Shown piece after piece: positions 18,885-28,345 of a DNA stretch of 64,000 nt (the stretch's first letter is position 1; each line of letters opens with the position of its first letter). Both the position numbers and the translations under genes were made by a program. The stretch spans positions 1,389,814-1,453,813 of the forward strand of contig NZ_LT985808.1 of assembly GCF_900291465.1 (NCBI RefSeq), in the 5' to 3' direction. The notes under the pieces are model-generated. The model was not told where the DNA came from and ran no database searches. It saw nothing but the letters and a program-made list of their open reading frames with translations. This DNA comes from Bacteroides sp. Marseille-P3684. Lineage in GTDB: Bacteria > Bacteroidota > Bacteroidia > Bacteroidales > Bacteroidaceae.

Positions 18885-19016
18885 GAAAACTATACATTTC
18901 ATTTTCGGAAAATAGACAAAACGTGCCCGGAACAATATTGTTTCGCGAGCCAAACAATATAGTTTGAGGCGTCAAACAATATAGTTTCACCTGCCAAACA
19001 CTATTGTTTCGTGCTC
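18885..19016. repeat. 22-nt palindrome array A
   Basis: Four clear units begin at 18929, 18951, 18973 and 18995. Each is a 16-nt dyad such as CAAACAATATAGTTTG or CAAACACTATTGTTTC followed by a 6-nt linker (GCGAGC, AGGCGT, ACCTGC, GTGCTC). In the same phase, 18885-18906 (GAAAACTATACATTTC plus ATTTTC) looks like a degenerate unit. The period and layout are the same as in arrays at 30.8, 44.8 and 53.9 kb. Confidence 0.85.
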
Positions 19017-19195
19017 GGAAGTCAAATCTTTGGAAAATGGAAGCAAAAAGAAGTGAGTTTCACTCTCCCGAAGATGTGCCGTGTCAACAAATCGGAAGGT
19101 AATAAAAAGCATTGGTCAAGAGGGCTGGTGTATCCGGATGTAAGCCTATCCAATTCTAATGTGTGATATGGATACCCTTTTCGTTGAATCTGTAG

Positions 19196-19300
19196 CAAAG
19201 TGTATTTTGCAAATCGCCTGAGAAGGCCCTTCGAATCCACCAAACTGTATTTTGGTGCGAGGAAGGGCACTGTGGAGGGCTTCGTTTGACATTTTGTCAG
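19196..19300. repeat. dispersed repeat, second copy inverted at 44492-44605
   Basis: Bases 19196-19228 match the reverse complement of 44573-44605 at 31 of 33 positions by eye, and 19212-19233 match 44519-44540 directly at 21 of 22. The end, with CGTTTGACATTTTGTCAG, is the reverse complement of a related segment at 44492-44518. The copies are in opposite orientation and each is about 180 nt from a 22-nt palindrome array (A and C). Confidence 0.7.
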
Positions 19301-19526
19301 AAGGATAATTCGGGGTTGTACCTCTTTAAAGTTGGCTCAACCCCGACATTGTGAACGAATGTTCGTCGTGATTGACTATCTCAATAAAGCCTTTGAATGT
19401 GCATTTACTCGTATTTGGAGACGTGCAAATACTCGTATTTAGAGCGAATATTTCGAAATGTATTTGTGTAATTAGTTGTAGGTAAATGTTTTATGCTTGT
19501 TTTTAAGGAGGGGTCTGTTATTGATA

Positions 19527-19799
19527 AAATCAACTTCTACATTATACCTCCTCTTCGAAGACCATTTCCCCTGTAATGAAATATATGAGGATATCTTTGC
19601 TCGTTTATTGCAAAGTCTTTCCGATGGAAAGCTTTTGCAATGGAATGAATTGTAGCTGGACAAGACGATGGATTCCGTCAGTATCCACTCTTTGGCTGTC
19701 AAAAAGATTCAAACGTTCGGCTTTGGACTATTTGTGAGACAATTCCCGGATTTCATACACGAACTGATAATCAATTGCTTCAAGAATGCAATGAAATGA
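19527..19799 (+). pseudogene. decayed gene fragment of unknown family
   Basis: One frame reads through about 90 codons with a single internal stop (TAG 19653-19655), ending at TGA 19797-19799. The translation is protein-like: NEIYEDIFARLLQSLSDGK before the stop and VRQFPDFIHELIINCFKNAM after it. There is no start codon, and just upstream a different frame (MLVFKEGSVIDKINFYIIPP) looks like its continuation, suggesting a frameshift near 19540-19560. It may be the end of a transposase, but I do not recognise the family. Confidence 0.4.
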
Positions 19800-19829
19800 T
19801 AGCCGGAACTTAAAAAACTGCATAAAATG

Positions 19830-19860
19830 TTTGTGCGTAATAAAACTATCTCTATATTTG
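19830..19860 (+). promoter_or_regulatory. near-consensus Bacteroides promoter
   Basis: TTTG (19830-19833), exactly 19 nt, then TATATTTG (19853-19860): the complete -33/-7 consensus. Transcription should start near 19866. No open reading frame follows; a terminator lies 70 nt further on. Confidence 0.75.
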
Positions 19861-19865
19861 CACCA

Positions 19866-19973
19866 AAGACAAAGGGGATTGTGAAATTCCCGAGAATAGA
19901 ATAGTTTAGTTAAGTCTAGTTTAGTTTTTGTGTTGGAAAAGCATCGTAAACATCCGTTTTCGATGCTTTTTTT
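19866..19973 (+). ncRNA. candidate small RNA (about 108 nt)
   Basis: A near-consensus promoter (19830-19860) is followed after about 70 nt by a strong intrinsic terminator (19937-19973), with no plausible coding sequence between. The transcript would contain a repeated element (TAGTTTAGTTAAG then TAGTTTAGTTTTTG) before the terminator hairpin. The alternative is a leader or attenuator whose downstream gene was displaced by the group II intron that begins about 16 nt after the T tract. Confidence 0.5.
19937..19973 (+). terminator. intrinsic terminator, target of the group II intron
   Basis: AAAAGCATCG (19937-19946) pairs perfectly with CGATGCTTTT (19961-19970), and the T tract runs to 19973. 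Class C group II introns insert just behind such hairpins, and the intron begins at about 19990. Confidence 0.85.
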
Positions 19974-19989
19974 AGTACGCTCGGCATGA

Positions 19990-21900
19990 GTGTTGTCTAA
20001 CGGGTGCAAGTCCCGAGTAAGCCCTAATAGCGGGAATTACATAGCCCCAGGCAAGGGTGTTCATCGCGAGGTGAAATCTGAAGGAAGCCGTCGGCAAACA
20101 TCTGGCCTAACGAACAGAAACTTCATACAAGGCATATGACCGTGGGTAAGATTGCTAAACAAATCGAAGCCCTATAGCTATTCGGAACGGTCGGTGTAGA
20201 TGAAGTAGGTATAAGATGGAAAGACAACGCCCTTATCCGAGGAGGTCTCACGGACACTTCGAATAGTTTTTTTTTTTTACGAAAGAAGTGGAGTAAAGCT
20301 TGTCGTGAGAAGTCAGCAGACGCCATAGTAGTGCAGCTGTCGATAGAGTTGCATGAAGGGCAGAACCTAACAATTAAACGATAGTAATTGAAACATACCA
20401 TATGAAGGACAGAATGCAGAAAACATTATCACGTTTTAATGGCTGCCCTCAAAGGAATAGGTCGGAAACCGAAAGATATGGGGGAGTGCAGACCTTTATG
20501 TGGATGTGTGAAGACAACATCGTGGAAGTACCATTCGACAAGGAACACCTTTTCGAGCAAATTCTCAGTCCGTCAAATCTCAACAGAGCCTACAAAACAG
20601 TGGTGAGAAACAAGGGATGTGGTGGTATCGACAAGATGTCGTGCGAGCAATTGCTCCCATGGCTCCTGACCAATAGGGAAATGCTCCTTAGTTCCTTGAT
20701 GGACGGCTCTTACCGTCCGAACCCGGTAAGAAGGGTAGAAATCCCCAAAGACAATGGCAAGATGCGCCTTTTAGGTATCCCCACCGTGATAGACCGATTG
20801 GTGCAACAAGCCATAAACCAAGTGTTGACTCCCATCTATGAGAACCAATTCTCCAAGACAAGCTACGGCTTCCGTCCGAGAAGAGGATGCCATGACGCAC
20901 TACGTGAAGCGCAGAGGATAATCAATGAAGGCTACGTATATGTTGTAGACCTTGACCTTGAACTCTTCTTCGACACGGTGTGCCACAGCAAGCTCATAGA
21001 AATCCTCAGCCGTACCATAAAAGACGGCAGAGTGGTCAGTCTTATACATAAGTATCTCCGTAGCGGTGTAATGAATAAAGGCTTGTTTGAAGCGAGCGAG
21101 GAAGGAACTCCCCAAGGAGGTCCGCTAAGTCCCTTGTTGAGCAACATTATGCTCAATGAACTGGACAAAGAGCTGGAACTCAGAGGCCTCCCTTTTGTGC
21201 GCTATGCGGATGACTCGATGATATTCTGCAGGTCCCGAAGGGCAGCAATGCGAGTGAAGGAGAGCATAACCCGATTTATAGAGAACAATCTATATCTCAA
21301 AGTCAACCAGGAGAAGACCGTAGTGTCGTATGTGCGCGGAGTGAAATATCTCGGCTATTCCTTTAATGTAATGAAAGGTAAATGCCAACTTACGGTACAC
21401 CCGACATCCAAAGCCAAGATGAAGTCAAGACTAAAAGAACTGACAAGTCGCAGCAATGGATGGGGATATTCCAAGAGAAAGCAAAAGCTCAAAGAATACA
21501 TAAGAGGATGGGTCGGCTATTATCATCTTGCCAATATGAAACGTCTTCTACTTACCACTGACGAATGGTTAAGGCGTAGAATACGTATGTGTATATGGAA
21601 AGCATGGAAGAAAGTCAAGACAAAAGTGGCAAACCTCATTAGATGCGGTATCGATAAGTACAAGGCATATGAATGGGGTAATACTCGCAAGGGCTGCTGG
21701 CGCATAGCAGACAGCCACATAATGCACAGGGCAATCACAAATGAGAACTTGCGCAAAGCAGGGTATGCTACTTTAATGGGTGAATATCTCGAATGGTACC
21801 CAAAATAGGAACCGCCGTATGCGGAACCGCATGTACGGTGGTGTGAGAGGACGGAAAACGAAAGTAGGAAGAAAACTACGTCGTTTTCCTCCTACTCGAT
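19990..21900 (+). mobile_element. complete group II intron, class C-like
   Basis: The 5' end is placed near 19990 (GTGTTGTC, resembling the GUGYG start), with structured RNA to 20401, the maturase at 20402-21808, a domain V-like hairpin at 21810-21843 (CCGCCGTATGCGG pairing with CCGCATGTACGGTGG), a domain VI hairpin at 21863-21895 and a 3' end CGAT at 21900. The 3' end is fixed by the loss of identity with copy 1. Insertion behind a terminator and a maturase without an HNH domain fit class C. The exact 5' boundary is uncertain by some bases. Confidence 0.88.
20402..21808 (+). CDS. ltrA: group II intron reverse transcriptase/maturase
   Basis: The 468-residue protein combines a reverse transcriptase (RT blocks: LLGIPTVIDRLVQQAI, VVDLDLELFFDTV with catalytic Asp, EGTPQGGPLSPLLSNI, and RYADDSMIFC with the YADD catalytic pair at 268-271), a thumb/maturase domain (about 330-410, WVGYYHLANM) and the C-terminal WRIADS tail. 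It has no HNH endonuclease domain, so mobility would rely on single-stranded or replication-associated target DNA. It helps the intron RNA fold and splice, then copies it into new sites. All key residues are present, so it is probably active. It lies inside the intron, in domain IV. Confidence 0.95.
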   Translation: MKDRMQKTLSRFNGCPQRNRSETERYGGVQTFMWMCEDNIVEVPFDKEHLFEQILSPSNLNRAYKTVVRNKGCGGIDKMSCEQLLPWLLTNREMLLSSLMDGSYRPNPVRRVEIPKDNGKMRLLGIPTVIDRLVQQAINQVLTPIYENQFSKTSYGFRPRRGCHDALREAQRIINEGYVYVVDLDLELFFDTVCHSKLIEILSRTIKDGRVVSLIHKYLRSGVMNKGLFEASEEGTPQGGPLSPLLSNIMLNELDKELELRGLPFVRYADDSMIFCRSRRAAMRVKESITRFIENNLYLKVNQEKTVVSYVRGVKYLGYSFNVMKGKCQLTVHPTSKAKMKSRLKELTSRSNGWGYSKRKQKLKEYIRGWVGYYHLANMKRLLLTTDEWLRRRIRMCIWKAWKKVKTKVANLIRCGIDKYKAYEWGNTRKGCWRIADSHIMHRAITNENLRKAGYATLMGEYLEWYPK

Positions 21901-21923
21901 TTCGCTTATGCCAAATAAATTCG

Positions 21924-21931
21924 TATTTTTG
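21924..21931 (+). promoter_or_regulatory. Bacteroides -7 box for lysS, next to the intron end
   Basis: TATTTTTG matches TAnnTTTG. The -33 position, 20 nt upstream, falls on TTTC (21900-21903), which is formed across the intron-exon junction. The intron therefore borders, and may have remade, the promoter of the lysS-gpsA-pgi genes. Confidence 0.6.
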
Positions 21932-21954
21932 CCCCAAACAGCTATTAATTCAGC

Positions 21955-22030
21955 TTTCGCAAACCCAAGCTGCAGCGGACAGGCAGTCGGAAGACCGCCC
22001 TCGTCGGTGGCAGGATGGGTGTAAGCGAAA
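21955..22030 (+). other. structured leader of lysS
   Basis: TTTCGC (21955-21960) pairs with GCGAAA (22025-22030), and ACCCA (21963-21967) with TGGGT (22016-22020), closing a stem around a GC-rich core with a further GGCAGTCGG/CCG helix. The element ends 25 nt before the lysS ATG. No known riboswitch class was recognised. Confidence 0.4.
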
Positions 22031-22055
22031 CTTAAATCATTGACAGACAAGAAAG

Positions 22056-23783
22056 ATGAATATTTTAGAACTAAGCGAACAAGAGATTAACAGACGCAAC
22101 AGTCTGAATGAGCTGAGAGCCATGGGCATCGAGCCTTATCCCGCCGCAGAATATGTGGTCAATGCCTACTCGACGGAAATCAAAGAGAACTTTGACGACA
22201 ACGCCGAGCCGCGCAAGGTGTCCATCGCCGGACGTATGATGACCCGCCGCGTCATGGGAAAAGCTTCGTTCATCGAGTTGCAGGATTCCAAGGGCCGTAT
22301 TCAAGTATACATCACCCGCGATGACATCTGTCCGGGTGAGAACAAGGATTTATATACTACTGTCTTCAAACGTCTGCTCGACCTGGGCGACTTCATCGGT
22401 ATCGAGGGCTTCGTGTTCCGTACCCAGATGGGCGAAATCAGCGTGCATGCACAGAAGCTGACCGTCCTGTCGAAGAGCATCAAGCCTCTCCCCATCGTGA
22501 AGTACAAGGACGGGGTGGCTTATGACAAATTCGAAGACCCCGAGCTCCGTTACCGTCAGCGCTATGTGGACCTGGTGGTGAATGACGGCGTGAAGGACAT
22601 CTTCCTGAAACGCAGCAAGGTGTTCAACTCCATGCGCGAATATTTCAACTCCAAGGGATATGTGGAGGTGGAGACACCCATCCTGCAATCCATCCCCGGT
22701 GGTGCGGCAGCTCGTCCGTTCATCACCCACCACAATGCACTCGACATACCTTTATATATGCGTATCGCCAGCGAGCTGTACCTGAAACGCCTCATCGTCG
22801 GTGGATTCGAAGGTGTGTATGAAATCGGCAAGAACTTCCGCAACGAAGGTATGGACCGTACACACAACCCCGAGTTCACCTGCATGGAGATTTATGTGGC
22901 ATACAAGGACTACAACTGGATGATGGAGTTCACCGAGAAGATGATTGAGAAAATCTGTCTGGATGTCAACGGAACGACCGACGTGCAGGTGGGCGAAAAT
23001 ACCATCAGCTTCAAGGCTCCGTTCAAACGTGTCACCATGCTCGACTCCATCAAGGAGTTCACCGGCTATGACCTGACGGGCAAGACGGAGGATGAAATCC
23101 GCGAAATCTGCCTGAAGCTGAACATGGAAATTGACGACACCATGGGCAAGGGCAAGCTCATCGATGAAATCTTCGGCGAGTTCTGCGAGGGCAACTACAT
23201 CCAGCCGACGTTCATCACCGACTATCCCATCGAGATGTCTCCGCTCACCAAGCGTCACCGGAACAACCCCGAGCTGACCGAGCGGTTCGAGCTGATGGTC
23301 AACGGAAAGGAACTCTGCAATGCCTATTCTGAGCTGAATGACCCCATCGACCAGCTGGAGCGCTTCGAGGAACAGATGCGTCTGAGCGAGAAGGGCGACG
23401 ACGAGGCGATGATCATCGACCAGGATTTCGTACGTGCCCTGGAGTACGGCATGCCTCCGACTTCGGGCATGGGCATCGGTATGGACCGCCTCGTGATGCT
23501 GATGACCGGACAGAGCACCATCCAGGAAGTCCTCTTCTTCCCGCAGATGCGTCCGGAAAAGAAAGCCCCCAAAGACCCGGCTGCCAAGTACGTGGCACTC
23601 GGTGTGCCTGAAGAGTGGGTACCGTTGATCCAGAAGGCCGGCTACAACCTCGTTGCCGACATGAAGGATGTCAATCCGCAGAAGCTCCATCAGGACATTT
23701 GCGGCATCAACAAGAAATTCAAACTCAATCTCACCAACCCGTCCGTCGACAACGTGGCAGAGTGGATTGGCAAGATTGAATAA
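22056..23783 (+). CDS. lysS: lysyl-tRNA synthetase (class II)
   Basis: This cytoplasmic enzyme charges tRNA-Lys. The 575-residue protein has the N-terminal OB-fold anticodon-binding domain (about 55-160, [21 protein letters not shown]) and the class II catalytic core with motif 2 ([15 protein letters not shown]) and motif 3 ([15 protein letters not shown]). It carries a C-terminal extension of about 70 residues beyond the usual bacterial end (from about 505: [20 protein letters not shown]), which is usual for Bacteroidetes. It is the first gene of a run with gpsA (10 bp later) and pgi. Confidence 0.97.
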   Translation: MNILELSEQEINRRNSLNELRAMGIEPYPAAEYVVNAYSTEIKENFDDNAEPRKVSIAGRMMTRRVMGKASFIELQDSKGRIQVYITRDDICPGENKDLYTTVFKRLLDLGDFIGIEGFVFRTQMGEISVHAQKLTVLSKSIKPLPIVKYKDGVAYDKFEDPELRYRQRYVDLVVNDGVKDIFLKRSKVFNSMREYFNSKGYVEVETPILQSIPGGAAARPFITHHNALDIPLYMRIASELYLKRLIVGGFEGVYEIGKNFRNEGMDRTHNPEFTCMEIYVAYKDYNWMMEFTEKMIEKICLDVNGTTDVQVGENTISFKAPFKRVTMLDSIKEFTGYDLTGKTEDEIREICLKLNMEIDDTMGKGKLIDEIFGEFCEGNYIQPTFITDYPIEMSPLTKRHRNNPELTERFELMVNGKELCNAYSELNDPIDQLERFEEQMRLSEKGDDEAMIIDQDFVRALEYGMPPTSGMGIGMDRLVMLMTGQSTIQEVLFFPQMRPEKKAPKDPAAKYVALGVPEEWVPLIQKAGYNLVADMKDVNPQKLHQDICGINKKFKLNLTNPSVDNVAEWIGKIE

Positions 23784-23793
23784 CGATAGAGAA

Positions 23794-24795
23794 ATGTCAG
23801 AACTTCCAACCGGTAAAATAGCAATCATTGGCGGGGGCAGCTGGGCTACGGCGCTCGCCAAGATTGTGCTCACCCATGAAGACTCCATCAACTGGTACAT
23901 CCGACGTACCGACCAGATAGAGGACTTCAAGCGGCTGGGACACAATCCTTCGTACCTCACGGGGGTGCATTTTGACGTGAGTCACATCCAGTTTTCATCG
24001 GACATCAACAAGGTCACGCGCGAGTCGGACATCCTCATCTTCGTCACGCCGTCACCCTATCTGAAGGCTCAGCTGAAGAAACTGAAGACCAAGCTCGCCA
24101 ACAAGTTCGTGGTCATTGCCATCAAAGGCATCGTGCCCGACGAGAACATGATCATCTCCACCTATTTCAACCGGGTACTCGACGTACCGATGGAAAACAT
24201 CGCCGTCGTGTCCGGTCCGTGTCATGCCGAGGAGGTGGCACTCGAACGTCTGTCTTATCTCACCATCGGCTGTCGGGACGAAGAGAAAGCGGAGCTGTTT
24301 GCCAAGAAGTTGAACACATTCTACATCAAGACTTCCGTCAGCAACGACGTCGACGGCATCGAGTATGCGTCCGTCCTGAAGAATGTCTATGCCATCGCTG
24401 CCGGCATCTGCACGGGGCTGAAATACGGAGACAACTTCCAGGCGGTCCTGCTGTCGAATGCCATTCAGGAGATGGAACGTTTCCTGTCGGTCATCCACCC
24501 CATCCCGCGTGACATTGACAAGTCGGTCTATCTGGGCGACCTGCTCGTCACCGGCTATTCCAACTTCAGCCGGAACCGGGTCTTCGGTACGATGATCGGA
24601 CGAGGATACTCCGTCAAGACCGCCCAGATTGAAATGGCAATGGTGGCTGAAGGATACTACGGGACAAAGTGCATGAAGGAAATCAACGAACACTTCCATG
24701 TCAATACGCCCATCTTGGACGCGGTCTACAACATTCTCTACAAGCGCGTCCCCCCGATGACGGAAATCAAACTCTTAACCGATTCGTTTAGATAA
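23794..24795 (+). CDS. gpsA: glycerol-3-phosphate dehydrogenase [NAD(P)+]
   Basis: The enzyme reduces dihydroxyacetone phosphate to sn-glycerol-3-phosphate for phospholipid synthesis. The 333-residue protein starts with the nucleotide-binding motif [16 protein letters not shown] and has the catalytic Lys region of the family ([22 protein letters not shown]) and a C-terminal NAD-dependent domain. The start at 23794 (MSELPTGK) is chosen because the open frame upstream overlaps lysS. It lies 10 bp after lysS and 13 bp before pgi, so the three are probably co-transcribed. Confidence 0.95.
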   Translation: MSELPTGKIAIIGGGSWATALAKIVLTHEDSINWYIRRTDQIEDFKRLGHNPSYLTGVHFDVSHIQFSSDINKVTRESDILIFVTPSPYLKAQLKKLKTKLANKFVVIAIKGIVPDENMIISTYFNRVLDVPMENIAVVSGPCHAEEVALERLSYLTIGCRDEEKAELFAKKLNTFYIKTSVSNDVDGIEYASVLKNVYAIAAGICTGLKYGDNFQAVLLSNAIQEMERFLSVIHPIPRDIDKSVYLGDLLVTGYSNFSRNRVFGTMIGRGYSVKTAQIEMAMVAEGYYGTKCMKEINEHFHVNTPILDAVYNILYKRVPPMTEIKLLTDSFR

Positions 24796-24808
24796 AAACA
24801 TTTATAGT

Positions 24809-26155
24809 ATGAAGAACATCTGCTTAAACATCGACAAAGTGGCGAAGTTCGTCTCCAAGGAGGGAATTGCCGCTTACGAGCCTCAGGTGAAAGCCGCCAT
24901 GAAGACGCTCGAAGAAGGAACAGGACTGGGTAACGATTTCTTGGGATGGCTCCACCTTCCGTCGACCATCAGCAAAGAGCACCTTGCCGACCTGAAAGCT
25001 ACGGCACAAGTGCTTCGCGAGAACTGCGAAGTGGTGATTGTGGCAGGCATCGGCGGCAGCTACCTGGGAGCCCGCGCTGTCAATGAAGCTCTCTCCAACA
25101 GCTTCCAGTGGTTGCAGACCAACCACAACGGTCCGGTGATGATTCATGCCGGGCACAACATCAGCGAAGACTATTTGTACGAACTGACCGAATACTTGAA
25201 GGACAAGAAGTTCGGTATCATCAATATCTCCAAGTCGGGAACGACCACCGAGACGGCTCTGGCATTCCGTCTGCTGAAAGAGCAATGCGAACGCCAGCGT
25301 GGCAAGGAGATGGCACGCAAGGTCATTGTTGCCATCACGGATGCCAAGAAGGGCGCCGCCCGTGTGACAGCCGACAAGGAAGGCTACAAGTCATTCATCA
25401 TCCCCGACAACGTAGGCGGACGCTTCTCCGTACTGACTCCGGTGGGTCTGCTTCCCATCGCTACAGCCGGTTATGACATCGAAAAACTGGTGGAGGGAGC
25501 TGCCTCAATGGAGAAGCTGACTGCCTCTGACGTGCCCTTCATGGAGAACCCGTCGGCTGTGTATGCAGCAGTGCGCAATGCCCTGTATGCACAGAATGGC
25601 AAGAAGATTGAAATCCTCGTCAACTACCATCCGAAGTTGCACTATGTCAGCGAATGGTGGAAGCAGCTTTACGGCGAGTCGGAAGGCAAGGACCACAAAG
25701 GCATCTTCCCCGCAGCCGTGGACTTCTCAACCGACCTTCACTCCATGGGCCAATGGATTCAGGAAGGTGAGCGCATCATCTTCGAAACGGTCATCTCCGT
25801 CGAGCAACCGGCATGCCATCTCGAAATCCCGAGCGACGCCGAGAACCTGGACGGCCTGAACTTCCTCGCCGGCAAACGGGTCGATGAAGTGAACAAGATG
25901 GCTGAGCTGGGTACACAGCTTGCACACGTGGATGGTGGAGTGCCCAACATGCGCGTTGCCGTTCCCGAGCTGAACGAGTTCTACCTGGGACAACTCATCT
26001 ACTTCTTCGAGAAGGCTTGCGGTATCAGCGGCTACATCCTGGGTGTCAATCCGTTCAACCAGCCGGGTGTGGAAGCCTACAAGAAGAACATGTTCGCCCT
26101 GCTCAACAAGCCGGGTTACGAAGAAGAGTCTAAGGCCATCCGTGCCCGTCTCTGA
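24809..26155 (+). CDS. pgi: glucose-6-phosphate isomerase
   Basis: The glycolytic enzyme interconverts glucose-6-phosphate and fructose-6-phosphate. At 448 residues it belongs to the shorter bacterial (Bacillus-like) group. Visible signatures are [16 protein letters not shown], the sugar-phosphate site [33 protein letters not shown] and a late [13 protein letters not shown]. It is the third gene after lysS and gpsA. Confidence 0.97.
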   Translation: MKNICLNIDKVAKFVSKEGIAAYEPQVKAAMKTLEEGTGLGNDFLGWLHLPSTISKEHLADLKATAQVLRENCEVVIVAGIGGSYLGARAVNEALSNSFQWLQTNHNGPVMIHAGHNISEDYLYELTEYLKDKKFGIINISKSGTTTETALAFRLLKEQCERQRGKEMARKVIVAITDAKKGAARVTADKEGYKSFIIPDNVGGRFSVLTPVGLLPIATAGYDIEKLVEGAASMEKLTASDVPFMENPSAVYAAVRNALYAQNGKKIEILVNYHPKLHYVSEWWKQLYGESEGKDHKGIFPAAVDFSTDLHSMGQWIQEGERIIFETVISVEQPACHLEIPSDAENLDGLNFLAGKRVDEVNKMAELGTQLAHVDGGVPNMRVAVPELNEFYLGQLIYFFEKACGISGYILGVNPFNQPGVEAYKKNMFALLNKPGYEEESKAIRARL

Positions 26156-26253
26156 TGCTTTCGGCTGCCTCACTGGCGGTCTGTAATAGCTAAAGAATAT
26201 TCCATAAGTCGTTAATTCGTGTATTTGTTATGCCGGATTAACGACTTATTTTG

Positions 26254-26261
26254 TAACTTCG
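26254..26261 (+). promoter_or_regulatory. possible variant -7 box before the patatin gene
   Basis: TAACTTCG differs from TAnnTTTG at one position and lies 26 bp before the ATG at 26288. An inverted pair, AAGTCGTTAAT (26206-26216) and ATTAACGACTT (26237-26247), lies just upstream; it may end the pgi transcript or bind a regulator. Confidence 0.4.
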
Positions 26262-26287
26262 GGCTCAAATCAAACGAGTGCAGATTC

Positions 26288-28324
26288 ATGAGAAAGCTAT
26301 GTTACTTGCTCCTGCTGTTGCTGGCAGGCATCCTCACCACACAGGCAGCCCAGCCGCCCCGCAAGAAGGTGGCAGTTGTCCTGAGCGGAGGAGGAGCCAA
26401 GGGAGTGGCACATATCGGCGCGCTGAAGGTCATCGAGGAGGCAGGAATCCCCATCGACTATGTGGTCGGTACCAGCATGGGGTCCATCATCGGCGGACTG
26501 TATGCCATCGGCTATACACCGGCTCAGATGGACAGCCTCGTGCGGATGCAGGACTGGAGCTTCATCCTCTCCGACGCCGTGAACCGCAATGAAGAACTGC
26601 TCATCAAGAAACAACGCTCTGAACAGTATACACTCACCGTTCCCTTCAAGAACAAGCCCAAGGACGCGCTCAAGGGAGGCATCATCTCCGGGCGCAACAT
26701 TGCCCGTCTCTTCTCCGAACTGACGGTGGGCTATCACGACTCCATCGACTTCAACAAGCTTCCTGTCCCGTTTGCCTGCGTAGCCGAAGACCTTGTCGAC
26801 GGCAAGGAGTATGTGTTCCACAGCGGCAAGCTTGCCCTTGCCATGCGCTCCAGCATGTCCATCCCCGGCGTGTTCGAGCCGGTGAAATGGAAAGGGATGG
26901 TGCTGGTCGACGGCGGCATGATCAACAACTATCCGGTGGACGTTGCCAGGCAGATGGGTGCCGACATCATCATCGGTGTCGATGTGCAGGAAGGGCTGGT
27001 CGGTGCCGACAAGCTCAACACGTTGGCCGACATCACGGGGCAAATCATCAACCTGATGGGGGTGGAAAAGTACAATGAGAACGTACAGAACAGCGATGTC
27101 CACATCCATGTCAACGTGAAAGGCTATTCGTCTGCCAGCTTCAACGAGCAGGCCATACAGGTGCTTCTGGAGCGGGGCGAACTGGCAGCACGGCGCAACT
27201 GGGAGAGCCTCCTCGACCTGAAACGCCAGATTGGCATCGCACCGAACTTCGTGCCCAAACCGCATGGTCCCTTCGTCAGCCGTTCACGACGGGCACAGGA
27301 GAAGATTGATGTGGTCCCCGAAATAGACCCGGGCGAAATGCCTGAGAACACCATCAGCGTGGGTGTCCACTTCGACAATGAGTCACAGGCGGCACTGATA
27401 CTGAATACGAACGTCAGCCTGAACAAGAAAAAGACCCACCAGGCATCGCTCACCGTACGTCTCGGTCAGCAGATGTCCGGGCGTCTCGACTATACGGCCC
27501 ATCCGTTTGACCCGAAATGGTACGTCACCCTCAGCTATCAGTTGGACGACAATGATATGGACCTCTACAACGACGGGAGCCAGTTCAGTACCTACTCTTA
27601 CCTGCATCACCTTGCCCAGGTCAACATCTCGCGCAGCTGGAACAGCATCCGCTGTTCGTTGGGCGGACGTTATGAGTACTTCAACTACAAGCACGTTCTG
27701 TTGCCTTCCGGTTTTGACGACGGTACGCTCGACTTGCAGAACCAGCACCTCATCACCTATTACGGGCACATGCAGTTTGACAGCTTCAACCGCCGGACTT
27801 ACCCGACCAAGGGAATCAAATGGAATGTCCTCGCCGAAATCTATACGACCAACGGCGTCAACTTTGACGAGGGTCGTCTGTGTCCCGTCATCAGTGCCTT
27901 CTGGGAGGGAGCTTTCCGGGTGCGCAACCGTTTCACCATCCTGCCATGGATTGGCGGACGTGCCATTCTGAACCGGACCTACAGCTTTGCCATTGCCAAC
28001 ATGATGGGCGGTAACAATCCCGGGCGCTATGTCCCGCAGCAACTTCCCTTTGTCGGTGTCGACTACATGCAGCTTGCCGGTTCCAAGCTTTTCACTGCCG
28101 GCATCCGTTTCCGTCAGCGTATGGGCTCGAACCACTATGTCACCCTGACGGGAAATACCGGTGTACAAAACGACGAATGGCAACACCTGTTCCGCGGGAT
28201 GATGTGGGGAGGCGGCCTGTCCTATGGCTACGACACCTTCCTGGGTCCGATTGAGATTACCTTCAACTATTCCAATGTCACCCATAAAGTGGGTACATAC
28301 GTCAGCCTGGGGTATGAGTTCTAA
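26288..28324 (+). CDS. patatin-like phospholipase with outer-membrane barrel (type Vd autotransporter-like)
   Basis: The 678-residue protein has a signal peptide (about 1-20), a patatin lipase domain (about 27-220) with oxyanion motif SGGGAKG, nucleophile elbow GTSMG and the Asp of DGGMINNYPV, then a short POTRA-like linker and a C-terminal barrel of the BamA/Omp85 type (about 375-678) ending in VGTYVSLGYEF. This order matches PlpD/FplA-type proteins, in which the barrel inserts in the outer membrane and displays or secretes the lipase. All patatin catalytic residues are present, so lipase or phospholipase A activity is likely. The start at 26288 gives the signal peptide; an open frame runs upstream without one. 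Confidence 0.88.
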   Translation: MRKLCYLLLLLLAGILTTQAAQPPRKKVAVVLSGGGAKGVAHIGALKVIEEAGIPIDYVVGTSMGSIIGGLYAIGYTPAQMDSLVRMQDWSFILSDAVNRNEELLIKKQRSEQYTLTVPFKNKPKDALKGGIISGRNIARLFSELTVGYHDSIDFNKLPVPFACVAEDLVDGKEYVFHSGKLALAMRSSMSIPGVFEPVKWKGMVLVDGGMINNYPVDVARQMGADIIIGVDVQEGLVGADKLNTLADITGQIINLMGVEKYNENVQNSDVHIHVNVKGYSSASFNEQAIQVLLERGELAARRNWESLLDLKRQIGIAPNFVPKPHGPFVSRSRRAQEKIDVVPEIDPGEMPENTISVGVHFDNESQAALILNTNVSLNKKKTHQASLTVRLGQQMSGRLDYTAHPFDPKWYVTLSYQLDDNDMDLYNDGSQFSTYSYLHHLAQVNISRSWNSIRCSLGGRYEYFNYKHVLLPSGFDDGTLDLQNQHLITYYGHMQFDSFNRRTYPTKGIKWNVLAEIYTTNGVNFDEGRLCPVISAFWEGAFRVRNRFTILPWIGGRAILNRTYSFAIANMMGGNNPGRYVPQQLPFVGVDYMQLAGSKLFTAGIRFRQRMGSNHYVTLTGNTGVQNDEWQHLFRGMMWGGGLSYGYDTFLGPIEITFNYSNVTHKVGTYVSLGYEF

Positions 28325-28345
28325 TGAGAATAATCACTTGACACT

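Noticed and set aside
22752-23960. 402-codon minus-strand frame
   Set aside because: It is the antisense shadow of lysS and gpsA.
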